Shown here: positions 1-12,081 of the stretch, one piece after another
How positions within the stretch are numbered: the first letter of the stretch is position 1
Layout of the letters: each line of letters starts with the position of its first letter
NCBI GenBank assembly: GCA_038501625.1
Contig: JAZAYU010000009.1
Span: 2,976,001-3,040,000 of the forward strand
DNA from: Corbicula japonica
Taxonomy: Eukaryota > Mollusca > Bivalvia > Venerida > Cyrenidae
Reading direction: 5' to 3'
Length of the DNA stretch: 64,000 nucleotides
Made by a program: the position numbers and the translations under genes
Notes under the pieces: model-generated
What the model was told of the DNA's origin: nothing
The model's database searches: none
What the model saw: the letters and a program-made list of their open reading frames with translations, nothing else

Positions 1-881
1 TCAAATCCGAAAAATCGAAATAGTTAAACTTATTCATTTAACAGCGATTGTGAAACAAGTTATTCCAATTTTTATTATTGCTTTCTTCATAGTGATTATT
101 ACTTTGACAGAGGTATGGGTTGATATTCCCCACTTTAATAAATAGATTTTTGAAAACATTAAGTTTTTCTTTCTGTCATTGTGATTGTCATGTTGTAGTT
201 CAGATACAGGTTTCTCTCTGACGGAATAAAGGATTCGGTTAAAATGTGCGCGTTGGACTTTATTGCAATTATAAACATTGTCAAGCCTGTTGTTGAAGTA
301 TAATAAAACTGGATTTTTATTTATCTTTTCCGTATAAAAACATTTGAACATGTTGCGGCGGTTCCCTAATCTAATAAACATGTATTTTATATATTCTTTT
401 TTAACATTCCTGTATCGAAAACATTGTAAAATGTATAAGATAAATTAGTTTACCAATAATTAAGATCGTTACATTCTCTCGCATGCTTTTTCTATGCAAA
501 CAGGTAGATTCTTTAAGCCCTCGCTTGTTTGGATCTCCATCTAGTGATATGTAAAAGAACGTCCAAGATTGTGTGCGTAGCATTAAATGTGCGGAATAAA
601 TGTATAATTATCTTTTTTTCTTTTGTAAGTGAACCACAACCAGCGTGCAAAAGTAAATACAGTTATAATAGTGTCGATCAGTTCTACAATAAGCAAATTC
701 TACTTTTATATAAAAAATAACAATTCCTACTTTATGCACTGTGTCTTGTTTTATGCTTCCTAAATATATATATGAAAATGAACGAAATTCAAGTTCTTTC
801 ATTAAATCCGATAACCTTTAGGCTGCTAAATACGGTAAATAATTGCCGGGATGCTGTCATTATTCATCGTACACTAAGCTT
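1..881. other. non-coding flank, no gene seen
   Basis: This AT-rich stretch has only short open frames with no recognisable domain or splice structure. It is the left flank of the Harbinger element that begins at 882. I see no repeat in it that recurs elsewhere in the window. Confidence 0.5.
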
Positions 882-914
882 CAGTCACACTACACCGCAT
901 AGCGTAAACGGACG
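882..914 (+). repeat. Harbinger left terminal inverted repeat
   Basis: It begins CAGTCACACTACACCGCATA and matches the reverse complement of 6337-6370 with only a few mismatches over about 33 bases. This fixes the left edge of the element. Confidence 0.88.
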
Positions 915-1207
915 CCAAACGCAAAGAAAAATGCGGCTGAAAGTTATCCGGTGATGAAAAGCATTTCCCGCTGCTGCTCGGTGCTCTCATGATCGCTGTA
1001 CGGGGCGCATAAAACGTACAAAACGCACAATGACCGAACGATCAACGCACATATACCGGATGAACGACGTACAGTTAACGGACTTCAACGTACTAGTAAC
1101 GGATTTGTACCGCACAAAACGTACACGCAGCGCATGAAGAACTGACAAAACGTTCTTTGAACGTTCGACGAGCGTATTTCTACCGGTCACGTGACGGACA
1201 AAACTGG

Positions 1208-1215
1208 TATAAATA
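1208..1215 (+). promoter_or_regulatory. TATA box of the MADF/Myb gene
   Basis: TATAAATA lies 78 bases upstream of the ATG at 1286, at a plausible core-promoter distance, and just inside the left subterminal region of the transposon. Assignment is by motif and position only. Confidence 0.5.
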
Positions 1216-1285
1216 GTCCGATATTTTTTTTTTCGTTTCGTCATAATAGTTTCCACGCTCTCAAAGATCACACACGTGCTCCAAA

Positions 1286-3495
1286 ATGCCAAAAGCCAAG
1301 GCTACCAATGCTGGGAAGGGTAAGGCCAGGGGACGGAGGAATACTCCAAGGTCACCCTCTCCTCCCCCTGATAATGATGCTGTTCAAGAACAAGAAACAG
1401 TTGAAGTTACTGAGGAAGAAACTCCGTCTGTAAAAAATCCAAAAGACTCAGATCTACCAAGTGATTCATCCATGCCGTCTACTCAGAAGTTAAGTCAGTC
1501 AAAGAAACCAAAGAAATCTTGCCGCCTCCGTGATGAGCAGGAGGAAGGTCAAGTCCTGGAATGGATTGCGGAACATCCCTGTCTATGGAATTTAAAAAAC
1601 AAGGACTACAAAAACAAGGCTTTGAAAGACCGCCTCTGGGAGGAAAAAGCTGAAGAGCTCCAATATGACGGTAAATTCAAATACATTTATCTGAATTTAT
1701 AATTATCATTTTTATTGTAACGTTTTAGTGTCTTATATTTCTGTAGTAATTTGGCATAAATTACATAATATTTTAATTCCAATGTTTCTGTTTTTCAGCT
1801 GGAAGCTTGAAGACCTGGTATACTGACTTGAGGGACTGGAACACCAGGCTCCATGCCCAACGATCTGGGGACGGGCAGAGGGAGTTGACAGACCGGCAAC
1901 GATGGGTGATGGACCGGTTCATGTTTATGAGAACCACAATTCGTCACCGCAGGGCTCCTGTCAAGAGTGTAAGTATTAGAATATTATTTTGTTTGTATTA
2001 CTGCCTACACAGACATGTCAATTAAAATTACAGAGTATTATGCGTAACAATTAACATAAATACTATTATAGGTATTATTTCTTTTATCTATATGTTTTGC
2101 GCATTTCGTGTATTTTAATAACGCAAAACGTATACCGGTATAAGATAAATAATATATATAAAGTGTGGAAATTGTTCACGTTATTGCATTGTTTCTCTGA
2201 CAAAAATTGTGCTGTGCTTTGGCATTTTAAACAGAAAACACACCATAAACTGGATCCTGTAACCCAAAATGTAAAAGGTACAATATGGATATTATACTTA
2301 TTATTTTTCATCGAACCAAATATTTGGTTGCTATGACAACGGAAACCGTAAAATATCAATTTATATGCTGGATCCTGGAGTAACTCAAACTGTTTATATG
2401 GTAGGTCCATGAAACTGGATAAACATTACAGCATGAACATGCTAGTCATTCAAAAAGAGTTTCCGTGGTAACGAAAAGTTTTTTTACCCATAATTGCCTC
2501 CTTTTGTTTCAGATTAAGACGGATTTATCTTAGTTAGTAACTAATCAAGATATTGACTGTAAATTTTATTTGTGCAATCAGACGGTTTCAGACAATCAGG
2601 GTGGATAAATATTGACTGTATCTATGACAAGTTAACTTCTTTTTTTCTTGAAAATGTATTTAACCTAGCAGTTACTAATAAGAGTGGTTACTAATAAGAG
2701 CGGTTTGAACTTCCATGGGTAAAACATAGTCACGCTAGATAACTCCATTGTTTTTTTTATCTGTTGGCTGTGCCATAAGGATAAACAGCACCCACCAACA
2801 AACTACCATTGTCAATGCCATTGCCGGTAGGGGACACTTGTATTTTATGGTAATACTTTATGACTTGGTTTATGCATTTGCAGGTGAAAGAGGCACTTTC
2901 TTTAGCCAAAGGAAACCTGGACGAAGCAGAGAGAATTTCTGCCGAAGACAAATTGGCTATTTCTGAGGCCGACGAGAATCCTTCTACTGAAGAGGAGCCA
3001 GCCACAAAGTCCAAGCCAAAGAAAGGTGTTGAAGATTCCATCCTGGTAGATATTCGGAAAAAGTTCGCTGATGCCCAGGCAGAGCTGGCGTCTGTAAGAA
3101 ATTCCCTCGCTACTGCTGAACCTGCAACTGAGCGCACTGCCTTCTGTGACTGGGTGCGTGAAGTCTGCAAAAACGCCTCAGATGAGCAATTCGTCGAGTT
3201 TCAGACAAATTTCATGCAGATACAGGCTAAATGGAAGGAGCAGCAGCGCTCGGCCCAGATGCCACGCAGCACAACTCAAGATTGTGTTGGTTTCCAGCCT
3301 CTGCCCACCCAGTGTAGAATGCCACCTTCACATCTCCAGAATGTATCTCCTTGGCAGAGTCAGTCTCCAGAATACATGCAGTCATATATGCAACAGCCTT
3401 ACGTCAACGCTGCTACCAGCCTTTCGAGTACTTCACGTGCCGTCTCCTCAGCACTGCTAAACCTTGATAACCCCGATTCCCCTTCAATTACTTAA
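1286..3495 (+). CDS. Harbinger MADF/Myb-like DNA-binding protein, 3 exons
   Basis: Three exons are supported by consensus splice sites and matching phases: 1286-1670, 1799-1968 and 2884-3495, giving about 388 aa. A basic Ser/Pro-rich N-terminus (about residues 1-85) precedes a MADF/SANT-like domain, where RDEQEEGQVLEWIAEHPCLW is the diagnostic start, continuing across intron 1 into LKTWYTDLRDWNTRL. After intron 2 an acidic linker leads to a helical segment around FCDWVREV and a Gln/Pro/Ser-rich tail. In PIF/Harbinger elements this second protein binds subterminal DNA and helps the transposase enter the nucleus and act. It has no disabling change. A polyadenylation signal AATAAA lies at 3603-3608. 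Confidence 0.82.
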
Positions 3496-4278
3496 AGTTT
3501 TCTGTCTCAGCAGGATGACAACATGACAGAGCATCACCGTCTGCTAAACCTATGAGAGTTGATTTACAGTAGAGGTGTATGCTTACATTATATCTAAAGT
3601 GAAATAAATACCTATGTAGGACACATCTGGGAAGGACAGCAATTTCTAGAGTGACATATTATTATTTTGTTACATTTTCGTTCATTCACTGTGACAAGGA
3701 ACACATTATTTGGTTTTATAGTGTATACTTTATTACTACAAGAAAAGAAATATCTGTTAATCATAGAGATTTGTTACCATCTAATGAGAACTTAATAAAA
3801 CCAATACATGGTACATCAGGGTTTTAGAACATTAACAATGGTGACTCCATATAAGTTTTGTTACATGTGTTTTATTTAGTGTGAGAAGGGAACATATACC
3901 TTTTTTAGTAATAAAGGTTTATTTTAAATCACGATTTGCTGGATAAAAATCAACGTAACTAAGAGAGAGATTAATTTAACACTGTTAGAATAAACCTTTC
4001 TTCTTTGCTTCCTAGTTTCGAGTTATTTATATGTATAAAGCTATGGTCAATGTTTTGTCAATTTAAAATTCATAGCTCCAATGACCTCGAAGTCTTTTAC
4101 TTCAATTTATCCTTTGGTTTGGTACGCTAATGTTTCAGATTTTTGCAGAAATAAATTCAAAGCTTTAACAGTTTTGGTCTAAAATCTGGTTTAGCATTCT
4201 GTAAAGCAAATGTCATCGATGACCCACAAACCAGGTAAGTAATAGTTCCATACTCGTGTATTAATATCAAACACATGT
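3496..4278. other. Harbinger internal spacer between convergent genes
   Basis: This is the 3' untranslated region of the MADF gene (AATAAA at 3603) and the region downstream of the transposase stop. It is AT-rich with no open frame of interest. Confidence 0.6.
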
Positions 4279-5825
4279 TCAGATCATGTTGTCCTGCCAC
4301 TGGACTGACCCAGCTGGTGAGTTAACCCAATGTTTCAAGAGATTACGAAGCTTCTTGCCCTCTCGGTTGGCTCTGTTTGGCCCTTGGACAAACTGACATT
4401 CGCGCATGTGGCGACCATGTCTCCACGCCCCTGGTATCAAGTTCTGGTTTCTGTCCTCACGGTCAATAAGGCGGTTATGCATCCAAGGGTACCTTATCCT
4501 CATTAGGTTGTGTAGAACCAAACAGGTGGTGCCAATTAGGCGAATGGTCGATGGGTGATGCTGCATGGTACTCATCAGGACTTGGAACCGGTTAGCGAGG
4601 ATGCCGAAAGCATTTTCAACCACTCTTCGAGCCCTTGACAGCCTGTAGTTAAAAATCCTTTCATCGTGGGACAAGGCTCTGTGACTGTATGGCTTCTGCA
4701 TGTAGGTCTTCAGGCCAAAGGCATCGCCGCCTGAAAATAGACAAGTAATATATTACATGCATTTACGAGTACAATACACATTTAAAAGAATTCAGTCAAT
4801 TACAGTATGTTCATTATTTTATTTCCTCGCATTTTTTCTTACCAATATAGAAAAATGGCACATCCTGCGTGTCGTGTGGCAGGGGTTCGGGGTCCGGCAG
4901 GTCAAGTTCCCCGTCCTCAGTTGCAGCTTTAAGGTCGGACTCGTTCCACAACTGAGCATCAGATGCAGCACCGCGGCCTCCGATGTCGGCCCAAATGAAC
5001 TTGTAGTCGTAGTCAACGAGGGCCAGCAGGACAATGGAGTAGTACTTCTTATAGTTGAAATATGTGGACCCGGAACTAGGTGGACACTTACAGGCAATAT
5101 GCTTGCCATCCAACGCACCCAAAGTGTGAGGAAAGTTCCATTTTTCCAAGAAGCCATCTGAAATGCGTTTCCAGTCAGCAGCTGTTGTTGGCAAAGGCAT
5201 GACCTCGTCCAAATACTCGTCTATAATTGCTCTGCATACCTGAAAATGTAAATAAAAATGCGATTTTAAAAGTAGAAATAATCATGTAAGCAAATAATTG
5301 ATATTTTAAAAGACCAGAAATTATATACATGTAATTGTTCGAGTTATCATTCAGAATCATGGGAAAATAAAAAATATTTACTTCTCGCACGATGACAGAC
5401 ATGGTGTTGTGAGGTATCCTCCAGGCAAACCGCATGTTGGAATACTTTGACCCTGACGCAAGATGTCTGAGTGTAACGGCTAACTTCATTCCAGGGTCAA
5501 GAGGGGTTCTGTATGTAGTATATTGTTTTGTTATTCTGGGACCCACTCGTTCCAGAATCTCATCAAACATCTCAGGAGGCATCCTCATGAAGTTCGTTAA
5601 TGACCGCTGGTCTTCTCTCCGCAGCTCCATCATGAGTTGATCGTAGAGACCAAACATTCGGCGTCTCTAAGGACCCAGCCAAGCCTTTGACCACCACCTC
5701 CGCAGTCGTCTCCTCCTTCTCCTATTTTCATAAGCGACAATATCTACTTTCGCATCCAACAGGTCAATACGTGCCTGGATCACGGCCGCTTGATAGTGCA
5801 GGCGGGCACTAACGCGACACTCCAT
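4279..5825 (-). pseudogene. Harbinger DDE transposase, 3 exons, one in-frame stop near the N-terminus
   Basis: Minus-strand exons are 5825-5382, 5239-4843 and 4730-4279, with GT/AG borders and agreeing phases. This is a DDE_Tnp_4-type transposase. The first catalytic Asp is in GALDGKH, the second in GGRGAASDAQLW, and the Glu in RRVVENAFGIL; GGDAFGL is the usual family motif after exon 2. From ATG 5825 the frame gives 52 residues, ending in an Arg-run plus WWSKAWLGP segment normal for the family, then TAG at 5669-5667, and then continues open from RRRM. Translation from the Met at 5657 would give 374 aa lacking this basic head. The nonsense codon is the only defect I see, so either it is a one-mutation pseudogene or the shorter start is used. 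Confidence 0.85.
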
Positions 5826-6336
5826 GATATGTGGATCATTAACTCAAACTATCAAAGTTTCAGAAGGTCCTTACACTTGAAATGCAGGAAAATATATGAC
5901 AGTTATAACCAGGGAAACCTCGTTTTATTCATCATTAGTTTTGTGCGGTGGATTCATGTCTGTTATTTATCAGTTCTTATACGTCTCTTGTTCGTTATCG
6001 TCCGTTTAACTTACGTTACATCCGCTGCATGTCCGTTAGTAGTCCGGCCGTAAATCAGGTCCACCGGGCAAGAACGGACTCGATCCGGACAAGTACAGAA
6101 TAAGGAACGTACGAGTAACGAACAAAACGCATACCAGCGCATGGTTACCGTACATCTGACGGACAACTTTATCCGGTGCTGTACGTTCCAAATTTTGAAC
6201 ATGTTCAAAACTTTCCACCGAACGGAACGAACACCGCCGGACATCGCCGGACAAGAAGCGCAATCGCCGCATGATAAACGGAAAAGAAACGCATGCGAAC
6301 GGACATGGACGGATTGAAAATTTTGTTATGCGTTGG
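5826..6336. other. Harbinger 5' region of transposase and right subterminal repeats
   Basis: This is presumed promoter of the minus-strand transposase plus GC-richer subterminal sequence, with repeated CGTACA-, AACGCA- and CCGGAC-like words also found near the left end. Short minus-strand frames here are artefacts of the repeats. Confidence 0.5.
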
Positions 6337-6370
6337 ACGTCCGTTACCGCTATACGGTGTAATGTGACTG
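6337..6370 (-). repeat. Harbinger right terminal inverted repeat
   Basis: Read on the minus strand it begins CAGTCACATTACACCGTATA, the partner of the repeat at 882. The two differ at a few positions, as expected for a non-autonomously ageing or divergent copy. Confidence 0.88.
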
Positions 6371-6558
6371 CACCATAAGTTTCAGAAACAAGTGTTTAAC
6401 GTTTAAAAGTGGTTTCAAAACAATGGTGGACTATGCTCTTTCATTATTTTTTTTTATCATTTTAAAATAATTTCTCGTGATTATGTTGTCATAAGAAAAT
6501 TTTTTCGACCTCAAAGTTCTCTATTCCTGTCCACTTCAAGTCGCATTGTTAGATGTGA

Positions 6559-6647
6559 CATTATAAAACTAAATCTGGAGACCAGTTTAAAATCTAAGCT
6601 TGAGTTTTGAGACTGGTCTCCAATCTTAATTTAATGATCTTGGTCCC
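6559..6647. repeat. palindromic foldback element, degenerate copy 1
   Basis: Shortened and diverged inverted repeat: left arm TCTGGAGACCAGT, right arm ACTGGTCTCCAAT, ending GATCTTGGTCC. It belongs to the same family as 7050-7199. Confidence 0.6.
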
Positions 6648-7049
6648 CTAGAAATAAAACAATTGTCAGATATGAAAATGAAAAATATTAGCATATTCTC
6701 TTGTCCAATAAAAATGATAATAAAGTCCAAAAACTCTAATAATAAGTTTTTGAAAACCCCTTCCATTAATTTCTTTATCATAGTCCTACCAATCAATCGC
6801 ACAAAGTAAAATTGGAACTGTTGTAAAACCGATACCATGGAAAAACGGACTGTTTTCGGTTTTATGACAACTATCTTTTAATCATCCGGGATGTTTTATA
6901 ATCTGATAAGAGCATTAATTAAGAAACGAGTAGCTTCCGTGTTAAGGCGCTTCCTATTTATTGGGTGACGTTTATCGTTTGAAAATTTCTCTTATATGCC
7001 TCGGGAATTTTGTTGGAGAATCATGCTGACGACACTGCAGTGATTAATC

Positions 7050-7199
7050 AGGGCCCAAGATCATAAATCTAAGATTGTAGACCAGTCTCCAATCTCAAGC
7101 ATCCGATTGACTGAAATGGGGACTAGTCGACATTTCAGTCAATCAGATGCTTGAGATATGAGACTTGTCTCCATATTTAGTTAAATCATCTTGGGCACA
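7050..7199. repeat. palindromic foldback element, copy 2
   Basis: A 150-bp imperfect palindrome starting GGGCCCAAGATCATAAA and ending in the reverse complement. The arms include AATCTCAAGCATC and GATGCTTGAGAT around a short centre with CATTTCAGTCAATC. Single-stranded copies could fold into a hairpin of about 65-70 base pairs. No coding capacity; MITE-like. Confidence 0.8.
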
Positions 7200-7738
7200 G
7201 GAAAGTTAAATTCAATCAACATAATTTTACGTTTGAATTTTTTTTATTCCAAGACTGATTTACGTCGGATTTCTTTGAAAAAAATCTTTAAATTTTCTGT
7301 AAACAACACATTTCTGATACCGAGGTCACACTCAGTTTCCAGCTTACTGTGCGCGTGCGTGCAAGAGGTTGTCTCCTATGGATAAGACAAAAGTTTTGAG
7401 ATTTACTTTTAAAAGCTCGCTAGGTTATTAAGATTACACACAGGTCTCTGGCTTAGCTCGATTTGTAATGAGAGTTCTGATATATCCTCAAAGATGCCAT
7501 AAAAACTTGATCTATGATTAAGAGACAATACAAGCTTGGTTCTAACTCGGCGGTTTTTGCCTTATATACACCCTATGTACATAATTTATTTCATAAACAA
7601 GAATTTTAGTGACCTGATATTTGAATAAGAACATAATGTCTCTGACATTGAGATAAAACATCAACTTTGAGATTTACCATAATGTTTTGGCTGTTATGAA
7701 TTGAAGGTCATTAAAGTACGATATTTATATTTGTGTAA

Positions 7739-7875
7739 ATATTAAGTAGTGCTCAACCCGGGGCTAGGCGGTGTGGACAGTAATATGCATTTCAATAACT
7801 GCCAATGAACAGACTGAGTCAAACCGGGCCTACAATATTTTGATAGTTGTCGTGCTCGGTGGCTTTCAAAGTTTA
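7739..7875 (-). repeat. fragment of the 655-bp repeat family
   Basis: Contains CTCAACCCGGGGCTAGGCGG and, further on, a diverged reverse complement of the segment running from CCGAACACGACAAATATG to the repeat start at 37025. It is therefore an inverted, shortened copy of the unit arrayed at 37008-38775. Confidence 0.65.
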
Positions 7876-7895
7876 TTATTCATCGTTTTGATAGT

Positions 7896-8042
7896 TTAGA
7901 TTATCAGCAGATGCAAGTTGTGAATAAAGTTCTGAAATATCCACTTAGATTATAAGCAGGTTCAATTTGTGATTAGAGTAATAAAATATCCATTCAGATT
8001 ATAAGCAGGTTCAATTTGTGTTAAGAGTTCAAAAATATCCAC
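7896..8042 (+). repeat. 49-bp tandem repeat, 3 units
   Basis: Units start at 7896, 7945 and 7994, each containing AGATTATAAGCAGGTTCAAT-like sequence and ending AAATATCCA. The first unit is the most diverged. No function is evident. Confidence 0.75.
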
Positions 8043-9417
8043 CAAACAGAGAATTGATCTTGGGGACCGCTTTATGATAGTCAAACACTAAACTTACTTC
8101 TGTCAAATTGAGAAACATAAATTGAGATATTAATGGAAATGTAACTGAAAGAGTGAAACATATTGTGTTTAAACCGTTATTAAGTTTATAAGCTATCATT
8201 CATTTGCATTTACAACTTTTTTATTCTGACTTTGATTTTAATTATTTAAAATTAACTTTCATCAATTTTTTCTTCTGATACCAACATTCGTTCTGATACA
8301 ATTAATTGTAAACTTTGGTTTAATATGTCATCTTCATGAAGTGCAGTAAAGAGCTATCGATAAGGTCTTGTTTTGTCCAATCATTAGTCATACACCTACC
8401 TTCATAGCATTAAGCTTTTCAGATTTCCACTTATGTCGTCAAATACAAGAATATTACAAATTAACATAATTAAAAAACAGCATAATTTTGTATTTGATAA
8501 GATTACACTTGGCATTATACAATAAAGAGTAAAAATTCAGTACATGTTTATTGGCATTGAGAATAGTTCTGGGTTTTCAGTCGTGTCTACATTTGTTGTC
8601 ATTATCGTAAATTCTTTTCGATGTCTTAATTGAATTTGATCATTTTATAAACCCATTCTCTCTTTTCCTCACGTCTTTTTGACAGTGTAGACAAACTTCT
8701 CGGCTGAGGATATCACTATTTGTTTTTTTGCGGTGAATAAAACAAGTCCATCCGAATATGTTGACTGTCATTCAAGTTTAAAAACTAAGTCAATTAAGAA
8801 CTATTTAACCGTAACGTTAAAAACCTTACTTCCATACTCCGTTATATATATGAAAATATAGAGAAGACTTAATGCATATTAAATCATATGAAATAAAGAA
8901 ACATAAAACTTAAAATATAACACATTTTGGTTGTCAAGTTAATAATTAGTACGTTTGATTAATAAAATCCCCATGTAAAGTTCTCTTTAGATAAAGCTGG
9001 TTGAGTCACTTAAAAATTAATTGTAATTATCAGTTTAAGTAAAAATACTTTACCATGAAGCTCAGGAATCCCTTATTTTACGCCGTCAAAATTAATGTAT
9101 GTTCTTTACTTTAAAATAATTAAATACATTCTTATCTTTAACTTGTAATTTTTTAACACTTAAATGCATCATTGGCGGTAAGAACTGATAAAAGTGTCTT
9201 GAAAGTGTTTGTGCGATGACTTAATATATGCAAACTTGGACTCATTTTCGTATTATACTTACTGTTCAACGACATCATTGATACCAACGTAAAACATCAA
9301 AAATATTAAAAGCTAATATACTTTTTTCATTCAAGATCAATAACTCATCAGTATGCAAAATAAAATTTGTGACGTGATTTAAGTAGTACTTTGTGTTTGT
9401 AAAGACTGTGCATTTTT

Positions 9418-9475
9418 AGCTCGGTATAGCTGCTACCATGCATTGACTATTTAAAAGTGTTTTATGATTAATCAT
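9418..9475 (+). promoter_or_regulatory. conserved upstream block of TLR copy 1
   Basis: The block reads TAGCTGCTACCATGCATTGAC followed by TTAAAAGTGTTT, about 150 bases before ATG 9571. Equivalent blocks lie upstream of copies 2 and 3. Conservation among paralogues suggests promoter or 5'-UTR; alternatively it is just leftover homology from the duplication. Confidence 0.4.
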
Positions 9476-9570
9476 GGACTTACAGTAGGAAAAATAATCG
9501 TTTGTAGAAAGCCATCAATACAAAGTAATTCACGGGTATCAGTGTTGATAATATTCTGGTCTAAGCAGAT

Positions 9571-11767
9571 ATGAAAATGTATACAGTGCTCTTATTATCA
9601 ATAACATTGCTTGTTCTTATAACTGTGGATTCAATACCTTGTGGCCCGCGAGGTATGTGTTCTTGCATTCTTCCAGATGAAATGGACTGTTTTTCTACCA
9701 ATTATACATTGTTGGATATATGTCACAGTATCCGAAATGAGACGGGCAGCTTTTGGATAGTTAAACTTCGGGCAGAGAAAAACAACTTCCAAGAGATAAA
9801 GACTAAGGATCTCGATGGATGTGAGCAACTGACGAGTTTATTCCTTGGTAAAAGCAACGTCAGTTTTCATGATAACTGTACATTTTGTGGTCTGAATAAA
9901 CTGGAGATTTTGGATTTAAGTTTTAATAATATTGATCTTGGCAATGATACTTTTAACAGGAAGCGGCAATTTCCTTTGTCGATAAGATCACTTAAGCTTA
10001 ATGGGAATTCAGATAAAGCAATTTCGGATAACTCTTGCTATCCAGATCTGTCTTACTTAAAAGAGTTAGGGGAATTGTATATCGACGGTTTAAGCAGTAG
10101 GATATTTCCAATTTCTTATAGGAAATTGACAAATTTAACAAAACTAGTGCTGACAGGATTGCAAGGTAAATGTGATATTGTTGAGATTACGAATGAAACG
10201 TTGATAAATTTAGTTAATGTCAGACACTTGAATCTGAGTGCTTGCAACATAAGCAACGTCTATGCTGGGGCATTTGAACAACTGTTCGAATTAGAAGTTC
10301 TGGACTTGTCAGAAAACCGTAGAATGGGACTTTATGCGTAACGTAAGCAAGTCCAACAAGTATTGTCATTTCTTCGAACCTGGGCAGAAAATAAATATCA
10401 AGGACAACTATCCAATGTTTCCAGAACATATAAAACAAGTTCACTTTGCAACCAGTGGTATGGAATACAATGTGTCAAGGCTTCTGATACTTCCACTTTC
10501 CAACAAAATCGAATATCTAGATTTTTCTGGAAATATTTTGCACGGGTTGATTGGTCCTGTCGGACCATTCCCAAATGCAAAATACTTAGATTTATCTAAA
10601 AATTATTGCTCTTTCATCAGTTTAAACGCTTTCAACGGATTAATAAATTTGGAAACTTTACAGTTGCAACACAATTTTATAGGATTAGTTTTAAATGAAG
10701 ATATATATGGACAATACATTTTTGACAAACTTACGAACCTTAAAAGACTTAATCTTTCCTCGAATATTATATCATATATTCCTTCGAAGGTATTTTCCTC
10801 TCTGGCTTCTCTCGAGACTATTGATTTAAGTGTAAACAACATTGAAAAGTGGACAATAGAGGTTACAACATTGGACAATCTTCTTCATTTGAATTTAAGT
10901 ACAAACTTCTTCCAAACACTTCCCAAGATGTTAATATTGAAGCTTGTAGAAAACTCAGCTCGTTTGAATCGTTCTTTTTCCATTAATTTGAGGAATAATA
11001 TTTTAAAAGTAAGCTGTGACGAAAAAGAATTTCTTGAATTGATGGTCAAGCACAGGAGAAGCTTTTCTTTATTTGAAGAATATAGTTTCCAAGATTCATC
11101 AGGTATACCTATTTCTGCTGCAGTTTTCGTAAAACAGGTAGAGAGTCTCGATAAAGTATGCAAATCATACATTTTAGAAATTGTTTTAGGGTCAATTGGG
11201 GTGTCGGTGTGTTTGGCTATTATTATTGGTGGATTTATTTACAAGAATCGATGGAAAATCAGATATCTAATGAGACTGACAAAGATTCGACATTTTGGTT
11301 ACAGAAGACTACGTGAATACCAGGATAATGAAGACTACAGCTACGATGCGTTTATTTCTTATGCAAACGAAAACCTACGGTTTATACTTGATCAAATTGT
11401 TCCTGGATTGGAAACTCGTGGATTAAATTTGTGCCTTCATGACCGAGATTTCGTTCCGGGACAAAACATAGCAGACAACATTATAAAAGCTGTACGTAAT
11501 AGCAGAACAACAGTTATCGTGTTATCCACGGACTTTCTGAAGAGTGAATGGTGTCTCTACGAGTTTAATATGGCCAGAATGGAGAGTATTTATTCTCGAG
11601 CAGGGTCAAACTGTTTACTTGTTATAATGTATGAAGAAGTTTCCGACAGAGACATGCCAAATGAAATGCTTGAATGGATCCGTTCAAACACGTATTTAGA
11701 GTTTACAACGGAAGAACAAGGGTTAGAACTGTTTTGGGACAATTTGTACGAAGCACTGCGCGGATAG
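9571..11767 (+). pseudogene. Toll-like receptor copy 1, broken by an internal deletion
   Basis: Two open frames together match the intact paralogue at 17215. The first (9571-10341, 256 aa) has a hydrophobic signal peptide, the N-terminal Cys motif CGPRGMCSC and about six leucine-rich repeats, and ends just after LDLSENRRMGL. The second (10334-11767, 477 aa) resumes in another frame at the equivalent of FMRN and has the remaining LRRs, the transmembrane helix and a full TIR domain (box 1 YDAFISY, box 2 RDFVPGQ, box 3 FW). Compared with copy 2 about 413 bases are missing at the junction near 10333; 413 is not a multiple of three, hence the shift. The full TIR frame has stayed open, so the loss is recent or the 3' end was refreshed by conversion. 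A soluble LRR fragment could still be made. Confidence 0.85.
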
Positions 11768-12081
11768 AATGATTCCATTAATCTTTTATAGGACTGGACA
11801 AGAACACGTGCTTAGACCTAACACGCGAAACGTATAAAACAGATTGGTTGTACGATATGACCACTTGTAATTAAACCATTGCTCTATAAGATTTTTCTGT
11901 AGTTTTCTTATTATACTTGTACAGTTGAATAATATTCTTTTAAATTGTTTCCACATTTTGTTTGCTTTGTTATATATTACGCTATGTATTATTTGTTTCG
12001 CTAAATGTGCATAGAGTTTAAAATGCCTATAGACAATGAACACAACGCTTCGGATATCGGAAACATTAGGTAAGTCCCGGC

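Larger units (their letters stand above)
882..6370. mobile_element. PIF/Harbinger DNA transposon, nearly complete
   Basis: The element is about 5.5 kb. It is bounded by matching terminal inverted repeats and carries the two genes typical of PIF/Harbinger elements: a MADF/Myb-like DNA-binding protein (1286-3495, +) and a DDE transposase (4279-5825, -), transcribed towards each other. Subterminal stretches on both sides (about 1000-1190 and 6040-6340) share short motifs such as AACGCA and CGTACA, probable protein-binding repeats. I could not identify a clean 3-bp target duplication: the flanking triplets are ctt on the left and cac on the right. The element looks recent because both reading frames are long and spliceable, but the transposase carries one in-frame stop. 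Confidence 0.9.
6371..9570. other. intergenic region upstream of TLR copy 1
   Basis: There is no gene. The region holds two palindromic element copies (6559-6647 and 7050-7199), a fragment of the 655-bp repeat family (7739-7875), a 49-bp tandem repeat (7896-8042) and long AT-rich sequence from 8050 to the TLR upstream block near 9418. Confidence 0.55.
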
